DNA of 64,000 nt from Chionoecetes opilio (taxonomy: Eukaryota > Arthropoda > Malacostraca > Decapoda > Majidae). The stretch is from the NCBI GenBank assembly GCA_016584305.1, contig JACEEZ010023411.1, positions 111,001 to 175,000 on the forward strand, read 5' to 3'. Shown piece after piece: positions 11,569-44,769 of the stretch. The notes under the pieces were generated by a model. The model was not told where the DNA came from. It saw nothing but the letters and a program-made list of their open reading frames with translations, and did no database searches. The stretch's first letter is position 1. Every line of letters starts with the position of its first letter. The translations under genes were made by a program, and so were the position numbers.

Positions 11569-12318
11569 TTATTCATATTGCAAGGATCTATTTCTCGTAT
11601 TTTTTAATTGTATCCATATTTCTAACATTCCTCTAGATTTTTACCTTCTATCCATATCTTAAATTTTTTTCGTCCAGAACTACCACTAAATTATCCATAT
11701 TTATCAATTTTCATCGGGAACTACAACTTAATTGATCATTTTTTTTATTTTGTATTATGAAAGTAGACAAAGTGGAGGTGGTATTTTGTTTTTCAAAATG
11801 TCGTCTATCTTAATCTTGCTCAGGAAAACCAAGTAAGAGTGCGTATATTGATAAGAAGGTTTGCTTATCAGTGTGACAAGAGATGATGCATTGAGTTAAT
11901 AAAAACTTGATAAGATCCTTTATGTGAGAGGGAGGGACAAAGAGAATAGTATTAAGCAATAAGAAAAGTTAAAAAGCTATCTTGCCGCTTTTTTTCCACT
12001 CGCTATCAATTAATATACAGGAACTACCACGTGTAGGTCTCGCGGCCTTTTGTAGCTTCCTTATTTTCTTATGTTCTTATCGTATACCTATATACATGAC
12101 CCCCCCCTCCCCTGTATCATGCTACATGCCCTTCCCCTCCATGTAGGGCGCTATATACGTCTGATAAATTAATACAATGCATCCATTCAGTGTTCTTATC
12201 TTTAAGGAGTTACAACATTCATGGCTCATATTGTACCCTCAATGGTCAAATTCTAGAGTTCTTTCCCACCCTTATTAGTGGGGCAGACCTTCACAGATCC
12301 CTACAGATACCTCTTAAA
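11569..12318. other. Intergenic; LINE 3' tail and a dispersed repeat
   Basis: A LINE 3' end block lies at 12015-12085 ('ggaactaccacgtgtaggtc' to 'cttattttcttatg'). The segment 12249-12318 is repeated at 57898-57978 (both contain 'accttcacagatccct'). No gene seen. Confidence 0.65.
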
Positions 12319-12970
12319 CAGGGGTGGGGAACGTCCGGCCGTATATTATAAGGCCCGCAAAACCATTTGGTCAAGCCCTGCCACAGCCCACAGCCCGCCA
12401 CTGCCCGGCAACCACAGACGAGACTCGAAATCTAATAAATCTAGGACTTAATTTTGTTTCATACCAACATAAATTGTTATTAAGTGCATGCATAAGGCCT
12501 CTTCCATTTGCGACATTTCAAGAACCAGTTCACGGAACCCAAGAGTTCAGGCGTTCCATTTGCGCACGAAAACCTGGGGTCCGAGGCAAAGCGCGTAGTG
12601 ACTCAGCAATACCCTTGAACTTTCTCTACTCACATTAGCAGGTGGGTAGCTTGGGTAGAGTTTTCAGTTCATAACAAACAATGGTCGCCTTGGGCCCTAT
12701 TTCTCTTATCGTGAAGGGTTTTCCGCATGCACGAGTCGGAGAGGATGTCAGACGACACAAAAGAGGCATACATGGCTGGTGGGGGCCATGCTTTCCCGCG
12801 ATCTTAAACTTGATATGATCCCTTCACATAGCAGCTAGCTGAGTTATATCTCGTTATCTCTCTCTTGTTATCTCTCGTTATCTCTCGCTACCTCTCTCTC
12901 TCTTGTTATCTCTCGCTATCTCTCTCGTTATCTCTCGTTAGCTCTCGTTAGCTCTCGTTATCTTTCACTC

Positions 12971-13009
<39 letters not shown>

Positions 13010-13720
13010 CTCTCGTTATCTCTCGTTATCTCTCTCTCGTTATCTCTCTCCCTCTTGTTATCTCTCTCTCGTTATCTCTCGTTATCTCTCTCTCTCTCGT
13101 TATCTCTCGTTATCTCTCTCGTTATCTCTCTCTCTCGTTATCTCTCTTTCGTTATCTCTCTCGTTATCTCTCTTGTTATCTTTCTCTCTCGTTATCTCTC
13201 TCGTTATCTCTCTCTCTCGTTATCTCTCTTTCGTTATCTCTCTTGTTATCTTTCTCTCTCGTTATCTCTCTCGTTCTTTCTCTCGTTATCTCTCTCTCTC
13301 TCGGTATCTCTCTCTCTCGTTATCTCTCTCTCGTTATCTCTCTCTCGTTATCTCTCTCTCTCTCTCTCTCTCTCTTAAATTGCCTCGCCAGCTGAGTATG
13401 TTTGTAAACAAAAAACGGGGGTTTTGCGTTCCATTTGTGACACGCGAACCCAACCCTGAACCCAGAACCCAACCCTGAACTGAAAGAACTGGTTCATGCA
13501 GCTTGGGCACAAATGGAAGAGGCCTATAATACTTATAACGTAAATTTTAAGGGCACGTCCATTACGGGACGGATAGGACACATAGATGACGGGACAGACA
13601 CTTATTGGTTTTCGTCGGCCAAAAAAAGCAGGCTGATTTTTAAGTTGATAGTTCTGTATAGTCCGCGAATGTCATGAATATCCAAATGGCCCTTGGTAGT
13701 AAAATGGTTCCCCACCCCTG
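12319..13720. mobile_element. hAT-like non-autonomous element with internal repeats
   Basis: Termini are 'caggggtggggaac' and 'gttccccacccctg', typical hAT ends. Eight-base flanks ctcttaaa (12311-12318) and ctctaaaa (13721-13728) match at 7 of 8. Inside is a second inverted pair, 'aggcctcttccatttg' near 12490 and its complement near 13525, bracketing a (CTCGTTAT)-type satellite at 12850-13375. No intact transposase seen. Confidence 0.85.
12850..13375. repeat. CTCGTTATCT satellite tract
   Basis: Irregular array of 'ctctcgttatct' units mixed with (CT)n, inside the hAT-like element. Confidence 0.93.
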
Positions 13721-13909
13721 CTCTAAAACGTAATAATAAAGTGGGGGAGAGATTATATAATAAAAAAAAATAATCCCTTTCTCCCCGATGTAAAATTGAG
13801 AGAAAAATAAATAAATAAAAAGAGGTGAGAGAAAAAGTAGCGTAAATAAAAAAGAGTAAGATAAAAATGAAAACATATTGGAGTAAGAATAAAACTAAAA
13901 AGGAGAGAG

Positions 13910-14071
13910 AAGAAGACAGACACAAGGAAGAAAACAGGAAGAAGCGCCGTTATAAAGACAAAATTCCCGCGTAAACAAAAAAAAAAGGCAAAGAAGACAG
14001 ACACAAGGAAGACAACAGGAAAAAGTGCCGTTAGAAAGACAAAATTCCCGCGTAAACACAAAAAAAGGCAA
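13910..14071. repeat. Two-copy tandem duplication of about 82 bp
   Basis: Both copies contain 'agacagacacaaggaaga' and 'acaaaattcccgcgtaaaca'. The surrounding 13721-14086 is A-rich and carries nothing else recognisable. Confidence 0.85.
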
Positions 14072-14086
14072 ACACGCAAACAGGGC

Positions 14087-14268
14087 CAGGGTTGTGAACT
14101 GTACGATAATTATCGTATTTGTACGATAATTTGACTATCCGTACGATGTACGATGCATGTTTGAGAATCGCACACGAAAATACGATAATTGACTCACAAA
14201 TATAATTACATTATAGTCATACAAAAATTGTTATGGCAAAAAAAAAAAATCTGTCGCTGTCAACTTCC

Positions 14269-14321
<53 letters not shown>

Positions 14322-15174
14322 TATGACAAGAGTAGCTCCTAAGAAAAACAATATGAAGTAAACTACTGAACCTTTTTTCTTTCCTACTTGTATCCTCAAC
14401 ATCACACACACACACTGTCACACACACACACACACACACACTGTCACACACACACACACACACACACTGTCACACACACACACACACACACAACATACAC
14501 ACACACTGTCACACACACACACACACACACATACACACACATAATCACTGATACACACACACTCACACACACTTTTGGTCCTTTGCATGACATGGATTTG
14601 GACCGTTGCTTGCCGCATTAGAACGCAGATTGTGAGAGGGTATTTAGCAAGATTATAACCTTACCAAGACAAAGTTAAGACACTGACTTCTAACGGGAAC
14701 CCTACTTGGTTCTCTTCCAGCAGTGCAGTGTGTAAGGGAAAAGGGAGATTGTGTTACTTTTATCCCTACACATGATATGATATGTCGATGACAACTAACA
14801 CACTATCATTATAAGCGCCAGCTAGCTGACACAGGGGATAAAAGAATAGAGGAGGAACAGGAATTCCTCTTTTCTTTTGAGGATGATAGAGTTCAGAGTT
14901 CAGCTTCTTTTGAGTCATTATATGTCTTACTAATTATATTTTTGTTTTATTTAATTTAAGTTATTTTGGAAAAAATAAATTAACATGGAATTTTATGTCA
15001 TGATTGGATATGAAAAGAGAAAATATTTTTATATGTGGAATGCTGAATTCAATGATGTATATAGTTACCTACTGACTATATTATTTTAGCTAAGGTTGTA
15101 CGATAATCTATCTGAAGATACGATAATTTTGGAGGATCGGTACGATAATGTGGGCTACAAAGTTCACAACCCTG
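14087..15174. mobile_element. hAT-like non-autonomous element with perfect target duplication
   Basis: Ends are 'cagggttgtgaact' and 'agttcacaaccctg'. The eight-base flank aacagggc is perfect on both sides (14079-14086 and 15175-15182), so insertion is fairly recent. Subterminal zones on both ends are studded with 'tacgataat' motifs, probable transposase-binding repeats. The interior holds (GA)n, (CA)n and AT-rich DNA, with no transposase frame. Confidence 0.92.
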
Positions 15175-15182
15175 AACAGGGC

Positions 15183-15556
15183 CAACTTGCCAAGTTCAGT
15201 GCCGCCATGACTGTCGTGCAGGAAGGAGGGTCACGCTAGCTCTCTCCTCACACCTTCCAGCGAGATCTAAGAAATACCACCACTAAGGGCGACCCGTGAC
15301 TTAATAAGGTAACAGTAAGGTCAAGGTACTGAAGAGAAATAATCCACCATGAATAGAGAGGGGAAGTAGTGTTTACAGTTATATTGTTTATGATTACCAC
15401 AACAGATGTTAATTTAATACAATAGTGTGTGTGGCGAGGGTGTAGAGGTGGTGGCAGGCCCAGCACTCTATTATTTACCTTCTTAAATGGGTAATAGGGA
15501 GGTTAATGGCCCTTACACACGCACACACAAACACGCCACTCACCCTTCCCATTCCT
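15183..15556. other. No gene recognised
   Basis: Unique-looking intergenic DNA between two transposon copies. No splice-supported frame. Confidence 0.5.
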
Positions 15557-15558
15557 TA

Positions 15559-15815
15559 CCGTAGATAACACTATAGTCGCCAGTCACTCGCCACTGCACT
15601 AATGTCGCCAGGCACAATATATTACGAATTTTAGCATCACTACAGACTGTTATGTACCACTGTTGAGGCATAGACAGTAGTTTATATTATGTATATCACA
15701 GTACATGTCTTCAGTGGCACATACAAGTCTGTAGTGATGCTAAAATTCGTAATATATTGTGCCTGGCGACATTGGTGCAGTGGTGAGTGACTGGCGACTA
15801 TAGTGTTATCTACGG
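15559..15815. mobile_element. Palindromic TA-flanked MITE (family A), copy 2
   Basis: TA flanks at 15557-15558 and 15816-15817. The arms 'ccgtagataacactatagtc' and its complement pair almost along the whole 257 bp, sharing 'actaatgtcgccaggcac' and 'tagcatcactacagac'. It has no coding capacity. Confidence 0.92.
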
Positions 15816-15982
15816 TAGAGTCCTTTCCCGTCAGGCGAAGGATAGCTACGTATATATAGTAAAAAGAAAGGTTGTACTTCAGTTTGAAGCATTACGAGGC
15901 ACGCAGTTATTACCGTCATCAACAACTGTAGCTCTGACCATTTGCAGTATTTCTAACCACTCCATCAGTCGTCGGAACTCAA

Positions 15983-16188
15983 CCCCTTCACGCCCAGATC
16001 TTTCCTTTGCTATAAAAAAAAATCGTCTGTTGTTGGCCATAAAATTACGAAAAGTAACTGAATATACCAAATACGTTAGTCGACAGGAATACTAAACAGG
16101 TCATATCTATAAAATATTGCTTATAGTAACTAAAAATCGTCTAATGGTAAGAAATTACAATGGAAATTGCGTTCTGGGTCTCAAGGGG
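15983..16188. mobile_element. TTAA-flanked MITE (family B), copy 3, reverse orientation
   Basis: It runs from 'ccccttcacgcccagatct' to 'cgttctgggtctcaagggg', with TTAA at 16189-16192. The left target site is degenerate (CTCAA). Confidence 0.82.
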
Positions 16189-16303
16189 TTAATAGTGAGT
16201 ATAGTTTCGTCCTGTCAATCCGTGGAGCCCGCTAACCAATATTTGTGCAAAATGTATCTTTCCCCCTTGTCTATAACAATAATGTAGTGTTGTATGTAGC
16301 GCA

Positions 16304-16455
16304 CCTAACCTAACCTAACCACAAAGTATACCTAACCTAACCTAACCAAACCACAAAGTATACCTAACCTAACCAAACCAAACCACAAAGTATACCTAAC
16401 CTAACCTAACCTTAACCTCAAAGTATACCTAACCTAACCTAACCTAACCTTAACA
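16304..16455. repeat. Interstitial arthropod telomere-like repeat (CCTAA)n with spacer
   Basis: Runs of 'cctaacctaacctaacc' are interrupted four times by 'acaaagtata' or 'tcaaagtata'. TTAGG is the ancestral arthropod telomere repeat. Shorter tracts occur near 55076-55115 and 58090-58110. Confidence 0.9.
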
Positions 16456-16825
16456 CTCGATAGCGATAGCCGCCTCTGCGCACCGCCCTGTCTGCTGGGT
16501 ATGCATGCTACTATAGGCGGCCTGTTTCAACTGGCGGCCCGAATCAACGGATACCGTATGTAGTACCACGGTCAGTGTTATCTCATCAAACTGCCCTGCA
16601 AAAGGTGTCATTTCTCAGTTTGCCACACACTACTGTGACCACATTACTGCTATGACTTAATTCTCGGTCAAAGTCCACAAAGTTCAAAGGAAATAATAAA
16701 GTAAAAAGGTTAAGTATAAAATGTAAGGGAAAAAATGGACGAGGACTGCGCGGTCATTTTCTGAGACACAATACTAATAAAGAATCCCTCCACTTCACCA
16801 AGATTTCCCAGCCACAATACAAGGG

Positions 16826-17049
16826 GGTGACAGGGAGTTTCGTACACAAGTTTTTCCATACCAGGTTTTGTTAGTTGTTTCGTACACTGATTTTTGAGCT
16901 TTTTCGTACATACCTGGTGTCAAATCGTAACTCTAGTAATCAAATGCAACTCTTGAGCTGAGTGTACGAAACGACTATGGATTCATATAGATTACGAAAC
17001 AACTTTTTGGTGTTACGAAACAACTTGTGTACGAACTGACTGCACCCCG
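16826..17049. mobile_element. Small TIR element with TTTCGTACAC motifs
   Basis: Left 'gtttcgtacacaagttt' and right 'aacttgtgtacgaac' are inverted. 'tacaaggg' flanks both sides (16818-16825 and 17050-17057), consistent with an eight-base target duplication. The exact terminus is uncertain by a few bases. Confidence 0.72.
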
Positions 17050-17379
17050 TACAAGGGTTGGTGGGTTGACAGTCCAGCCGTCCCTGGGAGTGCGATGAGA
17101 CCCCTGAGATCCGCCGGGCCACAGGGGTATACAGTCACCAGGGTGATGTAACAAGAATACAGTACAGGGAGGGTGTCCTTGGGTACTTGTGCTACAGCCG
17201 TGTCTGGCATGTAGAACTACTGGAATGTAGCACGTAGACAGTGGGTACGTGTCTGGCATGGGCACTCCCCACCCACACAAGAGATCCATGATGATGAACA
17301 CTCCAGCAAAACATTACTAACCACACACCAGCCACTCTAGACACTACCATCTACACTACTAACTTGTATCATCCTTGCG

Positions 17380-17944
17380 TCACACACACAGGCAACAGAG
17401 GGGGGGTGGGGGTCTGCCAGGAGGGTGTGCTGGTGATGCATACACTGATTAAAGTCATGATGTTAGGAAAACTAAAATTTATCTTTAACATGATGTACGT
17501 ACTTACATTATTTTGTTATCATTTGGAGTTTCATAAACAAATGAGTATATTGGTATGTTACTCTGTTGTGTATGTGTGTGTGTGTGACAAGTCTGTGTGA
17601 GGAGAGTGTGTGTGCCTGGCAGCCCTCAGGCAAGTGAGGCCCAGGCAGCACCTAGGCCTGGCCGGCACATCACAGGGGTGGCTGTGGTGTATCAGGTGTA
17701 TCAGGTGACCTTGACCTTTGAGAGTACAGAGTGACCAGTGTGGTGGTGTTCATTGCAGCAGCAGCAGTGGTGCAGTGTTTGGCAGCCCCACAGCCCCAGC
17801 AGGTGGTAGTTGGCGCCCCGGACGCCGATGCCCCTTGGGCCGCCCGCCGCCGCCCCCGTCCGGCCATGGCAGGGGGAGTGGCGGCCCCCGGCAGGGAGCA
17901 GCGCCCCCTTGAGCAGCTGGGAGTGTGAGACCGGGTGAGGCCCC
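17380..17944 (+). promoter_or_regulatory. NDST upstream region and probable 5' UTR
   Basis: GC content rises sharply from about 17620 into the first coding exon. A possible acceptor 'tgttcattgcag' ends at 17758, so the first coding exon may begin there with 5' UTR. No TATA box was identified. Long frames on both strands here are by-products of GC richness. Confidence 0.4.
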
Positions 17945-39628
<21,684 letters not shown>

Positions 39629-40023
39629 CCCCGCCCTCACCCGCAGCTCACCCGTACTTCACCCGGTGCCGTCACCCGGAATACGGACCTCAAAACACTC
39701 ATCTCTAAGGGAAAAATGGGGCTCCTACATGTCCATTACCTCGGATATGTAACCCATTTTTCCCCTAAGGTTTTCTCCCCCGTTTTTTTCACCCATTATT
39801 TGATGAACACTTGTACGTATGTGTGTATGTACATATGTGTGTGTGTGTGTATGTACGTGTGTATGTATGTATGTATGTACCTCATCATCTCCAAGTTTTA
39901 TTTTCTCAAACCAGACGTCTCAGATTAGGACATTTTTTTTAACCCCCATTACCTTAAAAATGGGATGTCGTTTGAAGACCCATTGCCACACACACACACA
40001 CACGCACGCACACACACACACAC

Positions 40024-40064
<41 letters not shown>

Positions 40065-40500
40065 CTGTAGATAGGGACATGTTTTTGTGGTAATATGAAA
40101 TGAGTAGAAAGAGTAATGACTGAGAAGATAAATTACTCAAGGAGAATAATTATAGTGGTTTTTTTTAATGTTTTATTATGTGTAAATTTATGGAAAGGTA
40201 AATATTGTTAGATTTGTATTGAATCTATTAACACACACACACACAGTAGTAAGATATGCTTGTCATTTACACACACCAATTCCAGTTCTTTTTATCATTC
40301 GTACAATTCAAGCAAATGTGCGAATGTCTGTCTGTGTGTATGTGTGGCAAGTGTTGTGTGTATGTGTGGCAAGTGTTGTGTGTATGTGTGGCAAGTGTTG
40401 TGTGTATGTGTGGCAAGTGTTGTGTGTATGTGTGGCAAGTGTTGTGTGTATGTGTGGCAAGTGTTGTGTGTACGTGTGTGACATTCTAAAAGGAACACAA
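39629..40500 (+). other. NDST 3' UTR or flank with microsatellites
   Basis: It contains (GTAT)n near 39815-39880, (CA)n at 39988-40062, and a 20-bp minisatellite 'gtgtggcaagtgttgtgtgt' (seven copies, 40335-40475). No clear polyadenylation signal was found. Confidence 0.6.
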
Positions 40501-40664
40501 ACAGCACTAAATCATTACAAATATAGTGCTAGGTGATATAACTTCTAAATTAACTAAACTACTAACTAAATTAAGACTTAAAACTAAACTAAGGCTGTTA
40601 TTTTTATGCTAAATGACCTAAACCTCTACAAAACAATTATCACATAACTTACATTTTTATCAAG

Positions 40665-40825
40665 TGGTATGTGAAAATGAAGCAAGGGGTGGAAAAGAGG
40701 TGGTAAAATGAAGCAAGGGGTGTTAAAAAAGTTATAAAATGAAGCATGGGGTCGAAAAAAGGAAGCAAGGAGTCGAAAAAATTAAGCAAGGTGTAGAAAA
40801 AAGGCGGTAAAATGAAGCATGGCAT
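40665..40825. repeat. Short diverged repeat 'aaaatgaagcaaggggt'
   Basis: Five or so copies. The surrounding 40500-41740 shows no gene and no TIR element. Confidence 0.75.
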
Positions 40826-41750
40826 ATAACACATCTTTTATAAACACACCATATGCCTACTAGTGTGTTACATATGTGTAGGTGTTAGCAAGTGTTACAG
40901 AGGATAATTACATTGGTGTGGGGAGCTGTTATGTGTTGAGAGTAAACAAAGCGTTACGTCATGTTTATATAGGGAGGCAGGAGGGTTGTGTGTTACGTTT
41001 GGTGTTTTAAGAGTGTATGGTAGTGGGTGTTTTATGTGTCAATTGGTGCCTCTTAGCTTTATGGATGGATTAAGGGAGGTTGGCAAAGGTGAAGAATACA
41101 TGAGTGTGTGTGTGAATGAGTGAGAATTTATTAGTGGTGAAAGATTAGTAAGGAAATTCAATAATAATAGGTAAGAATAGTAAACTCAAACCTTATTCAC
41201 TCCCAAAGAATACATTTTATACCTTCAAGAGGTGTGTGTGTGTGTGTGTGTGAATGAGACAAGATAGAGAGAGAGTGAGAATTAACTAGAGGTAAAAGAT
41301 TAGTTAAGAAGTTAAAAAAAATAGTAGGTAATAATAGTCAACAGGAAAGATGAAATAGGAGAATTAATGATGAAAGTCTAGAAATTTGATGCTCCCCCAT
41401 TTCATTAACTTACTTACGTGGCAGCTAAGCACTTGGTAATACGCTGAGTTACGTAACAAGGCCGGGATTTCAGAGCAGGACTTCCCCATTACAGGCTAAC
41501 ACTACAAACTGGCCCATTAGATTATACTGGAATTATTATTATTATTAAAAAAAGAAGCTAGACATGAATGACTTAGATTAGATGAAGTACATTTTTCAGG
41601 GATGGATTTTTATTATCAAGACGGATTTCACTACTTCCTGTTTACTAGTGTGTGTGTGTCTTGGGTGCTTTCTGAGGACACCTTGCCAGCCTGCCTTAAT
41701 TATATACCTACATCTGTGTCTTGTGTACAGGTGTTGCTACCCTTAAATCT

Positions 41751-41818
<68 letters not shown>
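41751..41818. repeat. (CT)n microsatellite
   Basis: CT run, followed by (GTAT)n at 41898-41945. Nothing gene-like nearby. Confidence 0.98.
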
Positions 41819-41821
<3 letters not shown>

Positions 41822-42229
41822 AAACAAACACAGCTGAAAAGATTAGGGTTCCTGATTACTACTATCATAAGGCAAATTTTCTTATCCTCGCCTGTGTGTG
41901 TATGTATGTATGTGTGTGTATGTATGTATGTATGTATGTATGTGTGTGAGTGTGTGTGTGAGTAAGTGTGTGGTTGAGTAATACTTCGTGCCATAGTTTC
42001 TTGTAGTCATCATTCTCGTGCTAAAAAGTAAACACAAACATACGTACACACACCTGTAAGTAATGCTTCACCAGTGCTCATATTGAGTGCTGTAGTTATA
42101 AGTAGAAGTATTGAGTTTGGGCACTATAATTTTAAGTAGAAGTTATAATTATTAAGTATTGGTTTTTTACTCATACTGTGAATACTTGCTGTTATTCAAG
42201 TATTTGTGTTCATTCCAAGGGTGACTGTT

Positions 42230-42975
42230 CTTCATACTTTATACATACTTTATACTTTAGTTTATACTTTATACATATTTATACTTTACTTCATACTTTA
42301 TATATACTTTATACTTTACTTCATACTTTATACCTTATACATACTTTATACTTTACTTCATACTTTATACCTTATACATACTTTATACTTTACTTTATAC
42401 ATACTTTATACTTTACTTCATACTTTATACATACTTTATACTTTACTTCATACTTTATACATACTTTATACTTTACTTCATACTTTATACATACTTTATA
42501 CTTTACTTCATACTTTATACATACTTTATACTTTACTTCATACTTTATACATACTTTATACTTTACTTCATACTTTACTTCATACTGTATACATACTTTA
42601 TACTTTACTTTATACATACTTTATACTTTACTTCATACTTTATACATACTTTATACTTTACTTCATACTTTATACATACTTTATACTTTACTTCACACTT
42701 TATACATACTTTATACTTTACTTCATACTTTATACATACTTTATACTTTACTTCACACTTTATACATACTTTATACTTTACTTCACACTTTATACATACT
42801 TTATACTTTACTTCATACTTTATACTTTATACATACTTTATACTTTACTTTATACTTTATACATATTTTACTTTATACATACTTTATACTTTACTTCATA
42901 CTTTATACTTTATACATACTTTATACATACTTTATACTTTATTTCATACTTTACTGTTCTTCATACTTTATTATA
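42230..42975. repeat. 30-bp T/A/C minisatellite
   Basis: Over twenty copies of 'catactttatactttacttc' with 'atactttata' variants. The long tyrosine/leucine-rich frames in all three forward frames are artefacts of a unit divisible by three. Confidence 0.96.
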
Positions 42976-43159
42976 TTTTTTTTTTATTACTTACATACTA
43001 CTATACATACTTTATTACTACTTTTACTACATATTCAAGTACAATTATACTTAACAATTATCGTAACATAATTACATGTACATTTTCTTCTATTTTTCTT
43101 AATTTGTAGTTGTCTGTCTGCACTTTTTATAGATTTTTTTTTTTTTTTAATACATATAG

Positions 43160-43615
43160 TTACACATTTCTTTCCAAACATACATATATATACATTTTTT
43201 CATATATACGTAGACACATTTCTTTCCAAACATACATATATATACATTTTTTCATATATACAGACACATTTCTTTCCAAACATACATATATATATACATA
43301 GACAAATTTCTTTCCAAACATACATATATATACATTTTTTCATATATACATAGACACATTTCTTTCCAAACATACATATATATACATTTTTTCATATATA
43401 CATACACATTTCTTTCCAAACATACATATATATACATTTTTTCATATATACATAGACAAATTTCTTTCCAAACATACATATATATACATTTTTTCATATA
43501 TACATAGACACATTTCTTAACAAACATACATATATATACATTTCTTCATATATACATAGACACATTTCTTTCCAAACATACATATATATACATTTCTTCA
43601 TATATACATACACAT
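43160..43615. repeat. Minisatellite of about 52 bp
   Basis: About nine copies of a unit with 'acacatttctttccaaacat' and 'atatatacattttttcatat', some truncated. Confidence 0.95.
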
Positions 43616-43619
43616 TTTT

Positions 43620-44320
43620 CACTCAGTTATATAACTATCTAACACACCCAACAACAAAATACACATACTACATAGACACACTACACAACATACAATAACA
43701 CACACATCACATAGACAAACCCAAACAACATTATAACTCTTTTTCAATATTAATGCTATTTTTAACTTTATCATTATATCATTTCTTTATTATTGATTTT
43801 CTTTAATTACGATATTTACTTTTTCATATTACAAGCATTTATTTCAAGTATACTTTAACCTACTCACGAATCCACACGCTGCACACACAACACACTACTA
43901 ACACTATTATACACACAGAAACCCAATTAAACTCCCCTTAAATATTAGTTTATTTACTTTTCATTATGTATTTTATTTTTTTTGTTATTATTCGTATTAC
44001 TTAGATTTATTTAATGTTTTTTAGGCTTTTTTTTATACGATGCTGCTCATTTTATTATTATTATTCACTATTTTATTTTCTTTACACTTTATTGATCAAG
44101 AATGCTAAATGTTCTTATTCTTCTGTAGTATTTATTTTATTTTCAGCTAATGAGCGTACACGATAGGACCAAATTACTTTATGTAGTTCTTTTGGTTTTT
44201 TTTTATACGTGTAGCTATTTATGTATTCATCTATTCCTACTTTTAATGTTTTTTCACTACAATTTTTAGTATGAGTGCATAATATACTTCTTATTCGAGC
44301 TTGTGAAGAGTTCTGGCGCT
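43620..44320. other. AT-rich stretch, no gene recognised
   Basis: No splice-supported frame, TIR or tandem repeat evident. Confidence 0.5.
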
Positions 44321-44324
44321 CCAC

Positions 44325-44765
44325 CCTTCCCCCTTCCCTTCCTTCCTTCCCCCTCCCCTCTCCCCCTCCTTCCTTCCCTCTTCCTCTCCTTCAATCCCCC
44401 TCCCCTCTCCCCCTCCTTCCTTCCCCCTCCCCTCTTCCCCTCTTCAATCCCCCTCCCCTCTTCCTCTCCTTCAATCCCCCTCCCCTCTTCCCCTCCTTCA
44501 ATCCCCCGCCCCTCTTTCCTTCCCCCTTTTGTCCCTCCCTATTTTTCCCCCCTTCCCACTTCCCTCTCCTCCCCTTTCCCTCTCGTATCCTCCCCCTTCC
44601 CTCTCATCCCCTTTCCCTTCCCTCCTCTCTATTCATCCCCTTCCCTCCCATCCCCAGTCCCCTTTCCCACTTTCTATCCTTCCCTCTTTCGTATCCTCCC
44701 TTTTCTTCCATCTTTTGTATCTTCCCCCTTCCCATCCTCCCCTCCCCCCTCCCCTCCCACCTGTC
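44325..44765. repeat. C/T-rich repeat tract
   Basis: Irregular 'cttcaatccccctcccctct' units. Proline/serine-rich frames here are artefacts. Confidence 0.92.
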
Positions 44766-44769
44766 GCCA

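Noticed and set aside
11080..11662. Three short frames near the GC-rich insert
   Set aside because: They cross the border between family B element and insert, and show no conserved motif.
12324..12638. 104-codon frame with NVRPYIIRPAKPFGQ
   Set aside because: Lies inside the hAT-like element termini, with no transposase motif; chance frame in non-coding element sequence.
42178..43071. Frames of almost 300 codons rich in Tyr, Leu, Thr and His
   Set aside because: Produced by the 'catactttatac' minisatellite in several frames at once; no start context or family resemblance.
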